Virus record (IMG/VR): IMGVR_UViG_3300022562_000769
Location: 1-34,178 of that record
Reading direction: 5' to 3' (one strand)
DNA: 34,178 nucleotides
Origin: a virus
Shown here: positions 1 to 8,495 of the stretch, in pieces
Numbering within the stretch: position 1 is the first letter of the stretch
Layout of the letters: each line of letters begins with the position of its first letter
Notes under the pieces: generated by a model
Seen by the model: only the letters and a program-made list of their open reading frames with translations
The model's database searches: none
Told to the model about the DNA's origin: nothing
Made by a program: the position numbers and the translations under genes

Positions 1-1
1 A

Positions 2-100
2 AGAATACAACGAAAGATCAAGCAAGAAGAACTAACAATTAGCCAGTTAAACGAATTATTATATGAAAACCTGTCGCAAATGCAAGAAAACAAAAAGTGA
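2..100 (+). CDS. 3' end of an unknown gene (partial at window edge)
   Basis: An open frame enters from the left edge and stops with TGA at 98-100. The visible 32 residues are charged and helical in character (rich in K, E, Q and L) and contain no recognisable motif. It overlaps the start of the next gene, a packing style shared by its neighbours. Only the C-terminus is visible, so no function can be assigned and the frame could be incidental. Confidence 0.45.
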   Translation, partial: RIQRKIKQEELTISQLNELLYENLSQMQENKK

Positions 101-254
101 TTGGGATTTCAAGTGGGATGGTAAAACCTGCACAGAATGTAAAAGTAAAATGGTGAAAGTATGCCTTACATGTAACGAGCCACTTAAAGAACATGATAGG
201 TGTAAAATATGCACAAAATTAATACATGGAGAAGAAATTTGTTGTAAAATATGA
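63..254 (+). CDS. Small cysteine-rich zinc-binding protein
   Basis: A 63-residue protein with four CxxC pairs (C4/C7, C23/C26, C34/C37, C47/C50) and a final CC at 60-61. This is the pattern of two back-to-back zinc ribbons. Such small zinc-ribbon proteins are common in phage genomes and usually lack an assigned role; nucleic-acid binding or host-factor binding is possible but not shown. It overlaps the next gene by ATGA, indicating translational coupling. The opposite-strand frame over the same bases is low in conserved character and was discarded. Confidence 0.7.
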   Translation: MKTCRKCKKTKSDWDFKWDGKTCTECKSKMVKVCLTCNEPLKEHDRCKICTKLIHGEEICCKI

Positions 255-454
255 TAGATGAACACCATATATATAAACAAGGGCAAGTAATGGGTAAGTT
301 TAAAACGCTTTTGATATTGTCAGAATTGCTAAAAAGTGGTAAAATAGAAGAAATGCAGGATTACATAAGACAAGGAGTAATAATAACTCATGAAGAATTG
401 GGCAATAATAAAAATAATAAAAGCGGAGACCCTGAAGAAAGCCCTAAAAAATGA
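251..454 (+). CDS. Small hypothetical protein
   Basis: A 67-residue protein whose ATG overlaps the TGA of the zinc-binding gene upstream. The middle part (about residues 15-45) looks helical and amphipathic, and the C-terminus is rich in N, K, E, S and P and likely disordered. No family is recognised. Its 3' end overlaps a further small gene starting at 390, so the four genes between 63 and 666 look like one tightly coupled unit leading into the terminase genes. Confidence 0.6.
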   Translation: MIDEHHIYKQGQVMGKFKTLLILSELLKSGKIEEMQDYIRQGVIITHEELGNNKNNKSGDPEESPKK

Positions 455-557
455 GGCTGAAGCTGAGATAGTTAAAATAGGGGAAGTAAAAAAAGAAATT
501 AATCAATTAGTAGACGCAGTAGGCTTTGATTTTCAAGGCAACCCAGAAGATGAATAA
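390..557 (+). CDS. Small hypothetical helical protein
   Basis: A 55-residue protein starting at ATG 390, with an AGGAG at about 372-376 upstream. It is rich in K, E, A and I (from KNWAII to a C-terminal NPEDE) and probably forms one long helix or short coiled coil. It overlaps the gene before it by 65 bases and the gene after it by 8 bases. The coupling pattern supports it as real; function unknown. Confidence 0.5.
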   Translation: MKNWAIIKIIKAETLKKALKNEAEAEIVKIGEVKKEINQLVDAVGFDFQGNPEDE

Positions 558-666
558 ACTAATACAAGCAATAATAGCAGGTATTATAGTAGGCATTATA
601 TATCAATCTAATGAGCCTTTAGCAATAGCTATAATAACTACTTTAATAGCTTATAAAGCATTATGA
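550..666 (+). CDS. Very small membrane protein
   Basis: A 38-residue hydrophobic protein with two predicted membrane stretches (about residues 4-17 and 23-36) separated by a short polar turn (YQSNEP). It starts inside the end of the previous gene and ends by ATGA overlap with the small-terminase candidate at 663. Tiny membrane proteins of this type are frequent in phages; holin-like, anti-host or accessory roles are all possible. It lies far from the lysis genes, so holin is not the preferred call. Confidence 0.5.
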   Translation: MNKLIQAIIAGIIVGIIYQSNEPLAIAIITTLIAYKAL

Positions 667-1070
667 CAGAAAAAGTAAACTGGATAGATAAAATGATAGA
701 AAGAGAAGCATTACCACCTACATTAAGAGAAGAAACAGTAGAGGTTTTTTGTAATACTTATAACATAGGAACAAGTACTTATTACTATCAAGCTTCCAAA
801 CCAGAAAATCAAGAGAAAATAGTGAATTTATCTGTTAATTATGCTAAGAAACATACTTCTGAAATACTGGATAATTTAGGGGAAAGAGCAAAAAAGGATA
901 ATAAAGCATCAGAATTATTCCTAGAGTTTATATTAAAGTTTGCAAAGAGACAGGAAATGGATTTAAAAGATATTTCAGAGTATGAGAAAATGACAGACGA
1001 AGAATTAGAAAAAGCATTAGATGAATCAAAAATTAAGAAAACTCAAGGAGGAGAAACTAAGGAGGATTAA
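663..1070 (+). CDS. terS: Probable terminase small subunit
   Basis: A 135-residue protein directly upstream of and overlapping the large terminase gene, which is where phages keep the small terminase. The N-terminal part (about residues 15-45) reads like a helix-turn-helix (an ETVEVFCNTYNIG segment followed by a second helix), expected for DNA recognition. The middle is helical, as needed for the oligomerisation core, and the C-terminus is acidic then basic. In the family this subunit recognises phage DNA and presents it to the large subunit. The call rests on context and on the HTH-like region rather than on a clear family match. Confidence 0.6.
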   Translation: MTEKVNWIDKMIEREALPPTLREETVEVFCNTYNIGTSTYYYQASKPENQEKIVNLSVNYAKKHTSEILDNLGERAKKDNKASELFLEFILKFAKRQEMDLKDISEYEKMTDEELEKALDESKIKKTQGGETKED

Positions 1071-2415
1071 GGAAGAACGCCATAGATACTTCACACCAAA
1101 TGGTAAACAAGAAGAATTTATACAACTTAATGACTTTATAAGGATATTCTCTGCTGGTAATGGTGTAGGCAAGACAGCCTTAATGTGTAATATAATAGCT
1201 TCTTATGCGAATCCAGGACATAATAAATATTTTAATATTGAGAAGCGTAAAACGAGGGGTAGAATTGTATCAACGAAAACAAACATTCAGGAGAATATTA
1301 TCCCAGAGCTTCAAAAATGGTTATTTAAAGGACAATATAAAACAGAGAAAGCAGGAAAAGTCTTTGAATCAAGATGGCACACAGAGTGGACAGACTTTGA
1401 TATAATGACTTATGAGCAAGACCCTCAGGAGTTTGAGTCTGTTACGCTGGACTGGATAGTATTTGATGAGCCACCTCCATATAAGATTTATGCAGCTTCT
1501 GTTGCACGTTTTAGATTTGGAGGGATTATAATGATGTTCATGACCCCACTCTCTGACTCTGCATGGATATATGATGAGCTTATGTTAAATGATGCTACAC
1601 AAAAAGGCGTTGTTTATGCTGAAGTGGAGGATAACTGCATAGAACACGGAATAAGAGGGATACTAAGGCATGATGATATAGAACGTATGATAGCTGAGTA
1701 TACAGATGATGAAAGAGAGGCAAGAACAAAAGGTAGATTTATGCACTTAGCTGGGCTGGTATATAAAGAATACAATGAGAAGGTTCATAGAATAGAGCCA
1801 TTTGATATACCTGATGATTGGACATTGTATTGTGCTTTAGACCCACACCCAAGAACTCCTCATGCTGTAATGTGGATGGCAGTAGACCCTCAAGGAACTA
1901 AATATGTTGTTGACGAATTATTCTGTGAAGGCTCACCAGAAGTGCTAGCAGCTAAAATTAAAGTTAAGGAACATGAATTAGGCTTAAAGGTGCGTCAAAG
2001 AATAATAGACCCGATGGCGTTTGTAAAAGACCAGACAAAAGACGTGCCAATACTCCAACAACAACTAGCGAGTCTAGGGCTTTATTTCTTACCTGCTTCA
2101 AAAGATTTATCAACTGGGATACTAAGAGTTAAACAAGCGTTGCAATATGGGCAAGAAAATGGTATAATAACTAAAAGCCCTGAGGTTTTCTTTTTTAGAA
2201 CTTGTACACGAACAGATTATGAGTTTAAAAGATACGTCTGGGATGAGTGGTCAGTTAAGATGCAAGAGCAACGTAACGCTAAGTCAAAACCTAAAGACAA
2301 AGACGACCATATGATGGAATGCTTATACAGACTGCTCATGCTTGAGCCTAAATATATACCACCAGATTTTGACGAGGAAATAATATCAACAACTAATAAA
2401 TTTACAGGATACTAA
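1021..2415 (+). CDS. terL: Terminase large subunit (packaging ATPase and nuclease)
   Basis: A 464-residue protein with the full terminase layout. The Walker A loop is GNGVGKT at 46-52, Walker B is VFDE at 147-150, and a coupling motif like FMTPL follows at 173-177. The C-terminal RNase H-like nuclease begins near residue 268 with a first aspartate in ALDPHP (D274), a second in IIDPMA (D330) and a DDH..E cluster near 428-434. It pumps DNA into the prohead through the portal and cuts the concatemer. The ATG at 1021 overlaps the upstream gene by 50 bases; the basic leader (residues 1-22) precedes the conserved part, and no better start is visible. Confidence 0.95.
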   Translation: MNQKLRKLKEEKLRRIKEERHRYFTPNGKQEEFIQLNDFIRIFSAGNGVGKTALMCNIIASYANPGHNKYFNIEKRKTRGRIVSTKTNIQENIIPELQKWLFKGQYKTEKAGKVFESRWHTEWTDFDIMTYEQDPQEFESVTLDWIVFDEPPPYKIYAASVARFRFGGIIMMFMTPLSDSAWIYDELMLNDATQKGVVYAEVEDNCIEHGIRGILRHDDIERMIAEYTDDEREARTKGRFMHLAGLVYKEYNEKVHRIEPFDIPDDWTLYCALDPHPRTPHAVMWMAVDPQGTKYVVDELFCEGSPEVLAAKIKVKEHELGLKVRQRIIDPMAFVKDQTKDVPILQQQLASLGLYFLPASKDLSTGILRVKQALQYGQENGIITKSPEVFFFRTCTRTDYEFKRYVWDEWSVKMQEQRNAKSKPKDKDDHMMECLYRLLMLEPKYIPPDFDEEIISTTNKFTGY

Positions 2416-2460
2416 ACGCACTTGAAGCGGACAGTCCCAAAACGGACACACTAAGGCATA

Positions 2461-4293
2461 ATGCCTGAAATAAATAACGAGACCATACAATTTGTTAAAA
2501 AGCGTTATCAAGCAGCAGAGAATGTTACCAAGAATGACATTAATAAGTTCTCACGCTTTAACAGACTTTATCGTAATGAGCAAGTAGACAAAAACTATAC
2601 AGGAATGGCTAATCTATTTATTCCTGAGCCTCATAGGATAGTAACTCGTAAGACAGCTAAGATAGTAAATGCCATTAAGAGTATTAATGTAACAGCAGAG
2701 AATGAAAGCGACAGAGCTAAATCAAAAACTGCACAGGTACTGTTAAACTTCTTACAAAGAAAACTAAGCCTCAAAAACTTTTATAGAATGTGGATTAAAG
2801 ACTCTAGGATTATAGGGTTGTCTTGGGCTAGAACAACATGGAGAGTGGATGACGAAACTGATAAGAAACCATGGCGAGGATTTAAAGTAGACCTATTCTC
2901 AGTGGATAGGATATTTGTAGAGCCTAAAAGAACTCTGTTAGATATATTTCAGGGTAAATTAAACTATCTTATCGTAGAGTATGAACAGGATATTGAAACC
3001 ATAGAGGCTAATAAAAACTATGACAAAAAAGTTATAGGTTTAATGAAAAACAAAGGAGGCAACACTATTAAAGAAACAGCCTTATCCCAATCACGCCAGA
3101 TAACAATAGACTCAGGAAATGTAATCAAGGATGATGTTAATAAAGAGCACACCATCAAAGAATACTGGGGGAAGAAAGACGGCAAGGATATGCTTATAGT
3201 TATAGCAGACGATAAATGGGTGCTTAGGGAAGACGAGAATCCTTATGCTGATATATTAGATAACCCTATACCTTTTGTACCAATGGCTTCATCACTTGAA
3301 CCACACGAGTTATTCCCAATGGGAGATATAGAGCCTAACGAGAGTTTATTCAATGAGCTTAATGATACTCGTAATCAAAGAATGGACACAGTTACGCTTA
3401 ATATTGACCCTGCTAAAGAAGTATTAAGAGGTGCTAATATCAAGAAAAAAGATTTAATAGCCAAGAGAGGATGGACAATAGAGACTGATATTCCTGGAGG
3501 ATTAAGATTTATCCCTCCTGACATGCAAGGAGTAAGGGCAGCAATAGACGAGGAAGAAATAATAAGAGGAGATATTCAGCAATCAACAGGAGTCTTAGAC
3601 TTTGCACAGCAATCACAAGTACAGCAAGGAGTAGGAATAGACACTGCATCAGGGGCTTTAGTAGCTAAGAGTGAATCAGATGTTATCACAGAGGATGAAC
3701 TAGCTATCGTAAAGGAAGGATTAAGACACTTCTGGAGAAACTTACTAGCTCTATCACAAAACTTCTTAGATAGAAAGTTTGCTATCAGACTTACAGAAGA
3801 TGGAGTAGAACAATTCTTTGACGTAGACAAACAAAGCATTCAAGGAAACTTAGACATAGATATTGATATTGAAACGCTACAAGACAAGACCACAAGACAG
3901 AACTTAGCACTTATGTTATTTAATCAGGCTAAAACAGTTCCAGGAGCTAATTTAGGGAAGTTCTTTACAGATTTGTTAGTTACATTCAAAGAGGACATTA
4001 ATATACAAGAATACTATCAGCCACCACAACCACAACCAGATACGCCTAAGATTTCTATTTCACTTAAAGGAGACCTTAATTCTTTCCAAGCAAGCGAGAT
4101 TTACAAGACTATACCAAATGTAGACCCTAAGATGGCAGACCCAATCTTATCTCAAGAGGGTAGAGCATTAATGCAAGGTAAACTACCAGAAGACCAGCAA
4201 GCCCAAGCTAATAAAGATAATGCTCAAGCAAAGAAAGAATTAGCCCAAGCAGATAAATTAGCAAGTGAAACAGTAAAGAATTTAACATCATGA
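2461..4293 (+). CDS. Portal protein
   Basis: A 610-residue protein right after the large terminase. It has the features of podovirus portals: an N-terminal region with NLFIPEPHRIV (about 52-62) and a long alpha/beta body. A segment with a QQ-rich loop (SQVQQGVG, about 385-392) sits before a helical stretch, and an alanine/lysine/glutamine-rich C-terminal helix (about 575-610) would form the barrel. The portal dodecamer is the DNA gate at the head vertex and the docking site for terminase and then adaptor. It starts at ATGCC without a strong SD. The end overlaps the next gene by ATGA. Length fits P22/N4-like portals. Confidence 0.85.
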   Translation: MPEINNETIQFVKKRYQAAENVTKNDINKFSRFNRLYRNEQVDKNYTGMANLFIPEPHRIVTRKTAKIVNAIKSINVTAENESDRAKSKTAQVLLNFLQRKLSLKNFYRMWIKDSRIIGLSWARTTWRVDDETDKKPWRGFKVDLFSVDRIFVEPKRTLLDIFQGKLNYLIVEYEQDIETIEANKNYDKKVIGLMKNKGGNTIKETALSQSRQITIDSGNVIKDDVNKEHTIKEYWGKKDGKDMLIVIADDKWVLREDENPYADILDNPIPFVPMASSLEPHELFPMGDIEPNESLFNELNDTRNQRMDTVTLNIDPAKEVLRGANIKKKDLIAKRGWTIETDIPGGLRFIPPDMQGVRAAIDEEEIIRGDIQQSTGVLDFAQQSQVQQGVGIDTASGALVAKSESDVITEDELAIVKEGLRHFWRNLLALSQNFLDRKFAIRLTEDGVEQFFDVDKQSIQGNLDIDIDIETLQDKTTRQNLALMLFNQAKTVPGANLGKFFTDLLVTFKEDINIQEYYQPPQPQPDTPKISISLKGDLNSFQASEIYKTIPNVDPKMADPILSQEGRALMQGKLPEDQQAQANKDNAQAKKELAQADKLASETVKNLTS

Positions 4294-4514
4294 AAGAACT
4301 AGACGAAAACCAAATAGACTTTCTTCAAGATATGGTTAAAACAGAAGGATATAGAATCTTTGAAGATTTAGTACAAGAACAAGCAAACTTATTAAGAAAA
4401 CAGGCAACCCAGAGAAACACTCTGTTGGAAGATGCACGATTAGCAATATGGAACTCAGCAGAAGCTCAGGGTCTGGAAAGGTCGTTGGAAATAGTAAAGC
4501 GTTATTTTGAATAA
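4290..4514 (+). CDS. Small helical hypothetical protein in the head module
   Basis: A 74-residue, almost wholly helical protein (heptad-like spacing of L and I, many Q and E), overlapping the portal stop by ATGA. No family is recognised. Its place between portal and scaffold suggests a head-assembly accessory role, but the sequence does not show one. Confidence 0.65.
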   Translation: MKELDENQIDFLQDMVKTEGYRIFEDLVQEQANLLRKQATQRNTLLEDARLAIWNSAEAQGLERSLEIVKRYFE

Positions 4515-4516
4515 AT

Positions 4517-4651
4517 ATGCCGTACAAATCAGAAGCACAAAGGAAATTCTTTCATTCAAAAGGTGCTAAAAAAGCAGGGATAACAGCTAAGGTTGTAAAA
4601 GAATATGATAAAGCATCTAAAGGGAAGAAATTGCCAAAAAAGAAAAAGTAA
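4517..4651 (+). CDS. Small basic phage protein beginning MPYKSEAQRKFF
   Basis: A 44-residue protein with an N-terminal signature (MPYKSEAQRKFFH) familiar from many short phage proteins found beside portal and capsid genes. It has a central AKVVKEYDKASKGKK segment and a poly-lysine end. It is strongly basic and may bind nucleic acid, but no role is established for this group. It starts at ATGCC two bases after the previous stop. The compact spacing and the recognisable N-terminus make it a convincing gene. Confidence 0.75.
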   Translation: MPYKSEAQRKFFHSKGAKKAGITAKVVKEYDKASKGKKLPKKKK

Positions 4652-4668
4652 TCATTAACTTTAAAATC

Positions 4669-4878
4669 ATGCCAGATGAACTTACAAATAGAAATCCATT
4701 GAAGGAAATGACAGACGAACTCAATAAAGAAAATGGAAACCCAATAGATTTTAAGATACAGGATATCAGAATGCCTGATGTAGAAGTTAGTATCAATAAA
4801 ATGGGAGTAGAAGGAAGGGTAAGCCCCGTATCAGACAAGCCACAAAAGAGAGACAACCCAGAATGGTATAAAGGATAA
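4669..4878 (+). CDS. Small hypothetical protein in the head module
   Basis: A 69-residue, polar, probably partly disordered protein ending in NPEWYKG. It starts at ATGCC with no SD. No family is recognised. It ends just at a strong promoter (4879-4907), so it closes the portal-side transcription segment. Confidence 0.6.
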   Translation: MPDELTNRNPLKEMTDELNKENGNPIDFKIQDIRMPDVEVSINKMGVEGRVSPVSDKPQKRDNPEWYKG

Positions 4879-4907
4879 TTGATAAATTAGCGAATAAATG
4901 TTATAAT
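4879..4907 (+). promoter_or_regulatory. Sigma70-type promoter for scaffold and capsid genes
   Basis: TTGATA at 4879-4884, a spacer of exactly 17 bases, then TATAAT at 4902-4907. The expected start of transcription near 4914 leaves only about eight untranslated bases before the scaffold ATG at 4922. It sits just ahead of the most highly needed virion genes, which fits a dedicated late promoter. Confidence 0.7.
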
Positions 4908-4921
4908 TAAATAAAATAATC

Positions 4922-5680
4922 ATGCCAGACGTAGAGAACACAGGAGACGCCCCTGTAATCCCTGCTGGAACTGAAAAAAATCTTTATGGTTTAAATCAAT
5001 TCCCACAGGAAACAGGAAAAGCTCCAAACTCCGTGCCTACAAATGAGGAAGCACAGGGGGAAACAGCCCCAGCTAATCCAGAGAATGCTCCACAAGGAAC
5101 AACATTCGAGGAACTAGCAGCGAAAAAGGGTTTTAAGTCAGCAGACGATTTAGCGAAATCATACGCTGAACTTGAAAAGTCGCACACTAAACAATCTATG
5201 GATATTTCTGAACTTATGAAAGCAAGACAACAAGAGCCTTCGCAGGCTGCTCAAGCTCAAATGGTTCAGAAAGTACAGGATGACAATCCTGATATGTCTC
5301 AAGATGAGGCTATACAGATAGTTGAAAAACTTATCTCCAAGCAAGTATCTCCTTTAAAAGAGGAACTAGAGATTTTAAGGACATTCAAGAGTGAAGAAGA
5401 ACAGAGGTTAGCTCCTCAAGCAGCTCAGATAGTCAAAGAGAATCCAGGTATCTCATGGAAACTTGCTTTAGAAATAGCTCAATCAAGAACATCCAGCGAA
5501 AGATTGAAGGAACAAGGAACACAAGAAGCATACCAAAGTATCCAAAAGAAACAGGCAGTCCAAGCGGACTCTGTTCAGACGGGTATCAAAAAAGAAGTCA
5601 ATTTAGAAGACTTGGTTAATAATAAAGACATTCCTTTCTCTGAAGTTCAAAAGATAATGAAGCAGAGATTTAACCAATAA
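4922..5680 (+). CDS. Head scaffolding protein
   Basis: A 252-residue protein immediately upstream of the major capsid gene. The N-terminus (1-60) is rich in P, A, E and G and likely disordered. It is followed by a TFEELAAKKGFKSADDLAKS segment (61-80) and a YAELEKSH stretch, a hallmark of phage scaffolds, then long Q/E/K-rich helices and a basic C-terminus (KIMKQRFNQ). Scaffolds co-assemble with the capsid protein and leave before or during DNA packaging; the basic end normally contacts the shell. Start is ATGCC behind a strong promoter with a very short leader. Confidence 0.8.
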   Translation: MPDVENTGDAPVIPAGTEKNLYGLNQFPQETGKAPNSVPTNEEAQGETAPANPENAPQGTTFEELAAKKGFKSADDLAKSYAELEKSHTKQSMDISELMKARQQEPSQAAQAQMVQKVQDDNPDMSQDEAIQIVEKLISKQVSPLKEELEILRTFKSEEEQRLAPQAAQIVKENPGISWKLALEIAQSRTSSERLKEQGTQEAYQSIQKKQAVQADSVQTGIKKEVNLEDLVNNKDIPFSEVQKIMKQRFNQ

Positions 5681-5700
5681 TAATTAAGTCTTAAATTGAA

Positions 5701-6777
5701 ATGCCTTCAATTACATCGGACACAATGTCCACAACCAGCACGCTGACAAATACGATTAAATCGTATTATGACAGAATGCTATTGGAGACTCTTGACCCGC
5801 AGACAAAGTACTACCAGTTTGCAGTTAAGAAACCTCTCCCAACAGGTGAAGGTACAAGTATAATCTGGAACAGACCACGAAGACTTGGTTTTGGTCAGAA
5901 AGTTACAGCTGGAATTAAACCATCTGCTAATGCTCTATCAACAACTAAAGTTTCATCTCTTATTGAGGTGTACGGAGGTTTCGTTGTTTTGGAAGATACA
6001 GTACAATTAACATCAATAACAGACACACTTGATATGGCTACTCAGGAGCTTGCAAAACAAGCAGCTGAGACAATAGATAAAGCTATAATGCAGGCAGTCT
6101 TGTTCTTTGATGACCCTGACACAGCAGTTTCTGCTGTACACGTTGGAAAGACATCAGCCGACCTTGTTATCTCAACAGATTCAATCGTTGGTAATGTTTA
6201 CTCAACAGCTCTTATCGCAGTTTCTGACATCAGACGTTGCGTAGGAGAACTTAGAAGAAGAAACGCAGCTACATATGACGGACAAAACTTCGTTGGTGTT
6301 ATTAATCCTGTTGTTGCAGAAGACCTAAGGTCAGACTCAACATGGCAGAATTGGCATCAGTATGTTACTCCAGAAAACTTGTATGCTGGTGAAATCGGAA
6401 GAGTTGAAGGAGTTAGATTTGTGGAAACAACTCAGACTCCTGTATCAGCTGGTTCTGGAAACGGACTAGCTATCTCAGTTGCAGCTGGAGCATCAGCTAT
6501 CGCTTATGGTACAAACATATTCGGTAGAGGATTCTACGGAGCTACAGAGCTTGATGGTGGTGTTAAGACATTCCTTGTACAAGGAGCATCCAAGTCAGAC
6601 CCATTGAATCAAACAACTACTTACGGATGGAAAGCACACTTTACATCTAAAGTATTGAATGTTTCAGCAGGTCTAACACTATGGACTGGTTCTAACGATA
6701 CAATGACTGGAACTTCATCTACGTCAGCCAGAGAAGGTGCTGGACTTACACTTTCAGCTATACCAACATCTACATAA
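5701..6777 (+). CDS. Major capsid protein, N4-gp56 family
   Basis: A 358-residue protein with the N-terminal pattern of the N4-gp56 capsid family: a TNTIKSYYDR..LLETL segment (about 16-32), a KKPLPTGEGTSIIWNRPRRL segment (44-63) and an IEVYGGFVVLEDTVQLTS stretch (about 88-105). It adopts the HK97 fold in relatives and forms the icosahedral shell. It follows the scaffold with 20 bases between and starts at ATGCC with no SD. Codon use here is visibly richer in C-ending codons than the neighbours, as expected for the most abundant protein. A hairpin follows its stop. Confidence 0.92.
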   Translation: MPSITSDTMSTTSTLTNTIKSYYDRMLLETLDPQTKYYQFAVKKPLPTGEGTSIIWNRPRRLGFGQKVTAGIKPSANALSTTKVSSLIEVYGGFVVLEDTVQLTSITDTLDMATQELAKQAAETIDKAIMQAVLFFDDPDTAVSAVHVGKTSADLVISTDSIVGNVYSTALIAVSDIRRCVGELRRRNAATYDGQNFVGVINPVVAEDLRSDSTWQNWHQYVTPENLYAGEIGRVEGVRFVETTQTPVSAGSGNGLAISVAAGASAIAYGTNIFGRGFYGATELDGGVKTFLVQGASKSDPLNQTTTYGWKAHFTSKVLNVSAGLTLWTGSNDTMTGTSSTSAREGAGLTLSAIPTST

Positions 6778-6791
6778 TAGTAGTGGTATTA

Positions 6792-6815
6792 CTCAGCTCC
6801 TTTATGGGAGCTGGG
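6792..6815 (+). terminator. Stem-loop after the capsid gene (weak terminator or mRNA stabiliser)
   Basis: CAGCTCC (6794-6800) pairs with GGAGCTG (6807-6813) around a six-base loop, extended by C6792-G6815. No T-tract follows, so it is unlikely to terminate efficiently. A 3' hairpin that protects capsid mRNA or causes partial attenuation is more plausible. Confidence 0.5.
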
Positions 6816-6837
6816 ATAATATCATTAAATTAATAAA

Positions 6838-7041
6838 ATGGGACTATCAGCAAGAACAGATGACAACACAGGGCAACCTTTAGGTGAGGGATTTATCACG
6901 CTATCAACATCAGCGGGTAATGCTTTGCTTTTTAGAGATCCTGCATCTGCAAATCAATACAGGATTAATAACCCTGCACAGTTCAACCAGGCAAGTCATG
7001 GGGAGTTTAATAAAGACTACCAAAGACCATCACAAGCATAA
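6838..7041 (+). CDS. Small hypothetical protein after the capsid gene
   Basis: A 67-residue polar protein (MGLSART start, repeated N/Q/S, ending QRPSQA). It lies directly after the capsid gene, a common place for head decoration or completion proteins, but no family is recognised. Its start has no SD and sits in an A/T run. Treated as real because of spacing and coding character. Confidence 0.6.
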   Translation: MGLSARTDDNTGQPLGEGFITLSTSAGNALLFRDPASANQYRINNPAQFNQASHGEFNKDYQRPSQA

Positions 7042-7058
7042 TAATTAGTTTTACTTAA

Positions 7059-7229
7059 ATGGCTAAAAAGAAAGCAGCACCAGTAGAAACACCAGTAGAG
7101 ATTAAAGAAGAAGATGTACAGAATCAAAGAGAGTGTTTCGTTTGCGGTGTAAGAATCAATACAGTACAGCATAGACACAATAATAAACTATTTTGTGGAG
7201 TGCCTTGTTACAATAAACATGTAAAATAA
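7059..7229 (+). CDS. Small zinc-finger protein with lysine/alanine-rich N-terminus
   Basis: A 56-residue protein starting at ATG 7059 with a basic AKKKAAP leader and a Cx2C...Cx3C pair (CFVC near 27-30, CGVPC near 47-51) around a GVRINTVQHRHNNKLF segment. It is likely to bind one zinc ion; function unknown. Its final A is the first base of the epimerase ATG at 7229, so the two genes are translationally coupled. Confidence 0.65.
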   Translation: MAKKKAAPVETPVEIKEEDVQNQRECFVCGVRINTVQHRHNNKLFCGVPCYNKHVK

Positions 7230-8122
7230 TGAAAGTATTTATAACAGGCGGTGCGGGCTTTATAGGCTCACACTTAGCCAAGAAGTTGGAAAGCTTAGGG
7301 AATGAAGTTCAATCAATAGACAACTTCTCACACCAGAGTAAAGCTTCAAATAAATCTAAATACGGAGATGTAAGATATTACAGAGATATTGAGGGTTATG
7401 TTAAATGGGCTGACGTTGTATATCATCTCGCAGCTCAAATTCATGTAGATAAGAGCATCTATAACCCGCAAGAAACAATAGATGTAAATGTAATGGGAAC
7501 TCTTAATATCTTAGAGGCTTGCAGAAAGTACGGAAAGAAACTTGTATTTGCCTCAACATCAGAGGTTTATGGTTCTTCACAATCTGAATTAATGTCAGAA
7601 ACTCATCCTTTAGACGCTCAATCACCTTATGCTGCCTCAAAAGCAGCAGGAGATAGGCTTTGTAAGTCTTATATAGATACTTACGGAATGGATATAGCAA
7701 TACTTAGAAACTTCAACACATTCGGAAAATATCAGAATGACGGAAGTTATGGAGGGGTAATAGCTATATTCACACGGCAAGCACTTAACGGAGAACCTAT
7801 TACAATATACGGAGATGGAGAACAAGAAAGAGATTATATGTACATAGATGACGCAATAGAAGCATATCAGTTCATATCCACACAGACTGGCGTTATAAAT
7901 TTTGGCTCTGGACAAACTGTAAAAGTTAAAGACATCGCCAGGTGGGTGAAGGAAATCACTAATAGCAAATCAGAAATAGTTCACTTAGACCCAAGACCTG
8001 GCGAAGTTCAGAGATTATGTGCAGACATAACCAAAGCCAAGAGTTTGGGATTTAAACCTAATACTAATTTTAAAAGAGATTTAGAAAAATATGTCAGATG
8101 GTATACATGCCAGCAAAATTGA
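7229..8122 (+). CDS. NAD-dependent sugar-nucleotide epimerase/dehydratase (extended SDR)
   Basis: A 297-residue extended short-chain dehydrogenase/reductase. The N-terminal NAD-binding loop is GGAGFIGSH (7-15), the active-site S/T lies in FASTSEVYG (about 107-115), and the YxxxK pair is Y134 and K138 (YAASK). A downstream RDYMYIDDAIEAY stretch is typical of UDP-glucose 4-epimerase, dTDP-glucose 4,6-dehydratase and UDP-glucuronate decarboxylase relatives. The substrate is certainly a nucleotide sugar, but the exact reaction cannot be read from sequence. It sits inside the virion gene block, about 2 kb before the main glycan island, and overlaps both neighbours. It probably feeds the same glycan. 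Confidence 0.88.
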   Translation: MKVFITGGAGFIGSHLAKKLESLGNEVQSIDNFSHQSKASNKSKYGDVRYYRDIEGYVKWADVVYHLAAQIHVDKSIYNPQETIDVNVMGTLNILEACRKYGKKLVFASTSEVYGSSQSELMSETHPLDAQSPYAASKAAGDRLCKSYIDTYGMDIAILRNFNTFGKYQNDGSYGGVIAIFTRQALNGEPITIYGDGEQERDYMYIDDAIEAYQFISTQTGVINFGSGQTVKVKDIARWVKEITNSKSEIVHLDPRPGEVQRLCADITKAKSLGFKPNTNFKRDLEKYVRWYTCQQN

Positions 8123-8495
8123 AAAAGTAGCAGAGGAAGCTATCATAGATAAAATAGAGAATAAAAAGCCTACCTTCGGAGATGAAGTACATGAGGACTC
8201 TGCTTTAGAGGTGCCACCAAGTCTTTATGAAGGTAAGTTCAAAGTTCCTATGATAGCAGATGACTTTGGGATAAAAGCACCCTCACAGGATGATATGCAG
8301 AAACTTAAAGCAATAGACCAGTATATACTAGATAAGATTAAAGATGGGTATGAGGATACTCAAGATAGTTATTCAGAAATATTAGATGATTTAATGCGTA
8401 TGTTAGGATTAAGCGAGAACGATTTAAATAAAGTAGATAAATTATATCAAGCAGTAATATTAAGAAGATTTTTAAATGTCGGGAACAACAGGTAG
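8091..8495 (+). CDS. Hypothetical acidic helical protein
   Basis: A 134-residue protein rich in D, E, K and I, mostly helical, with no recognised domain. The ATG at 8091 overlaps the epimerase end by 32 bases, and the end overlaps the next gene by 20 bases. Position between a sugar enzyme and a virion protein leaves its role open. A virion accessory or neck role is possible because the next gene is structural. Confidence 0.6.
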   Translation: MSDGIHASKIEKVAEEAIIDKIENKKPTFGDEVHEDSALEVPPSLYEGKFKVPMIADDFGIKAPSQDDMQKLKAIDQYILDKIKDGYEDTQDSYSEILDDLMRMLGLSENDLNKVDKLYQAVILRRFLNVGNNR

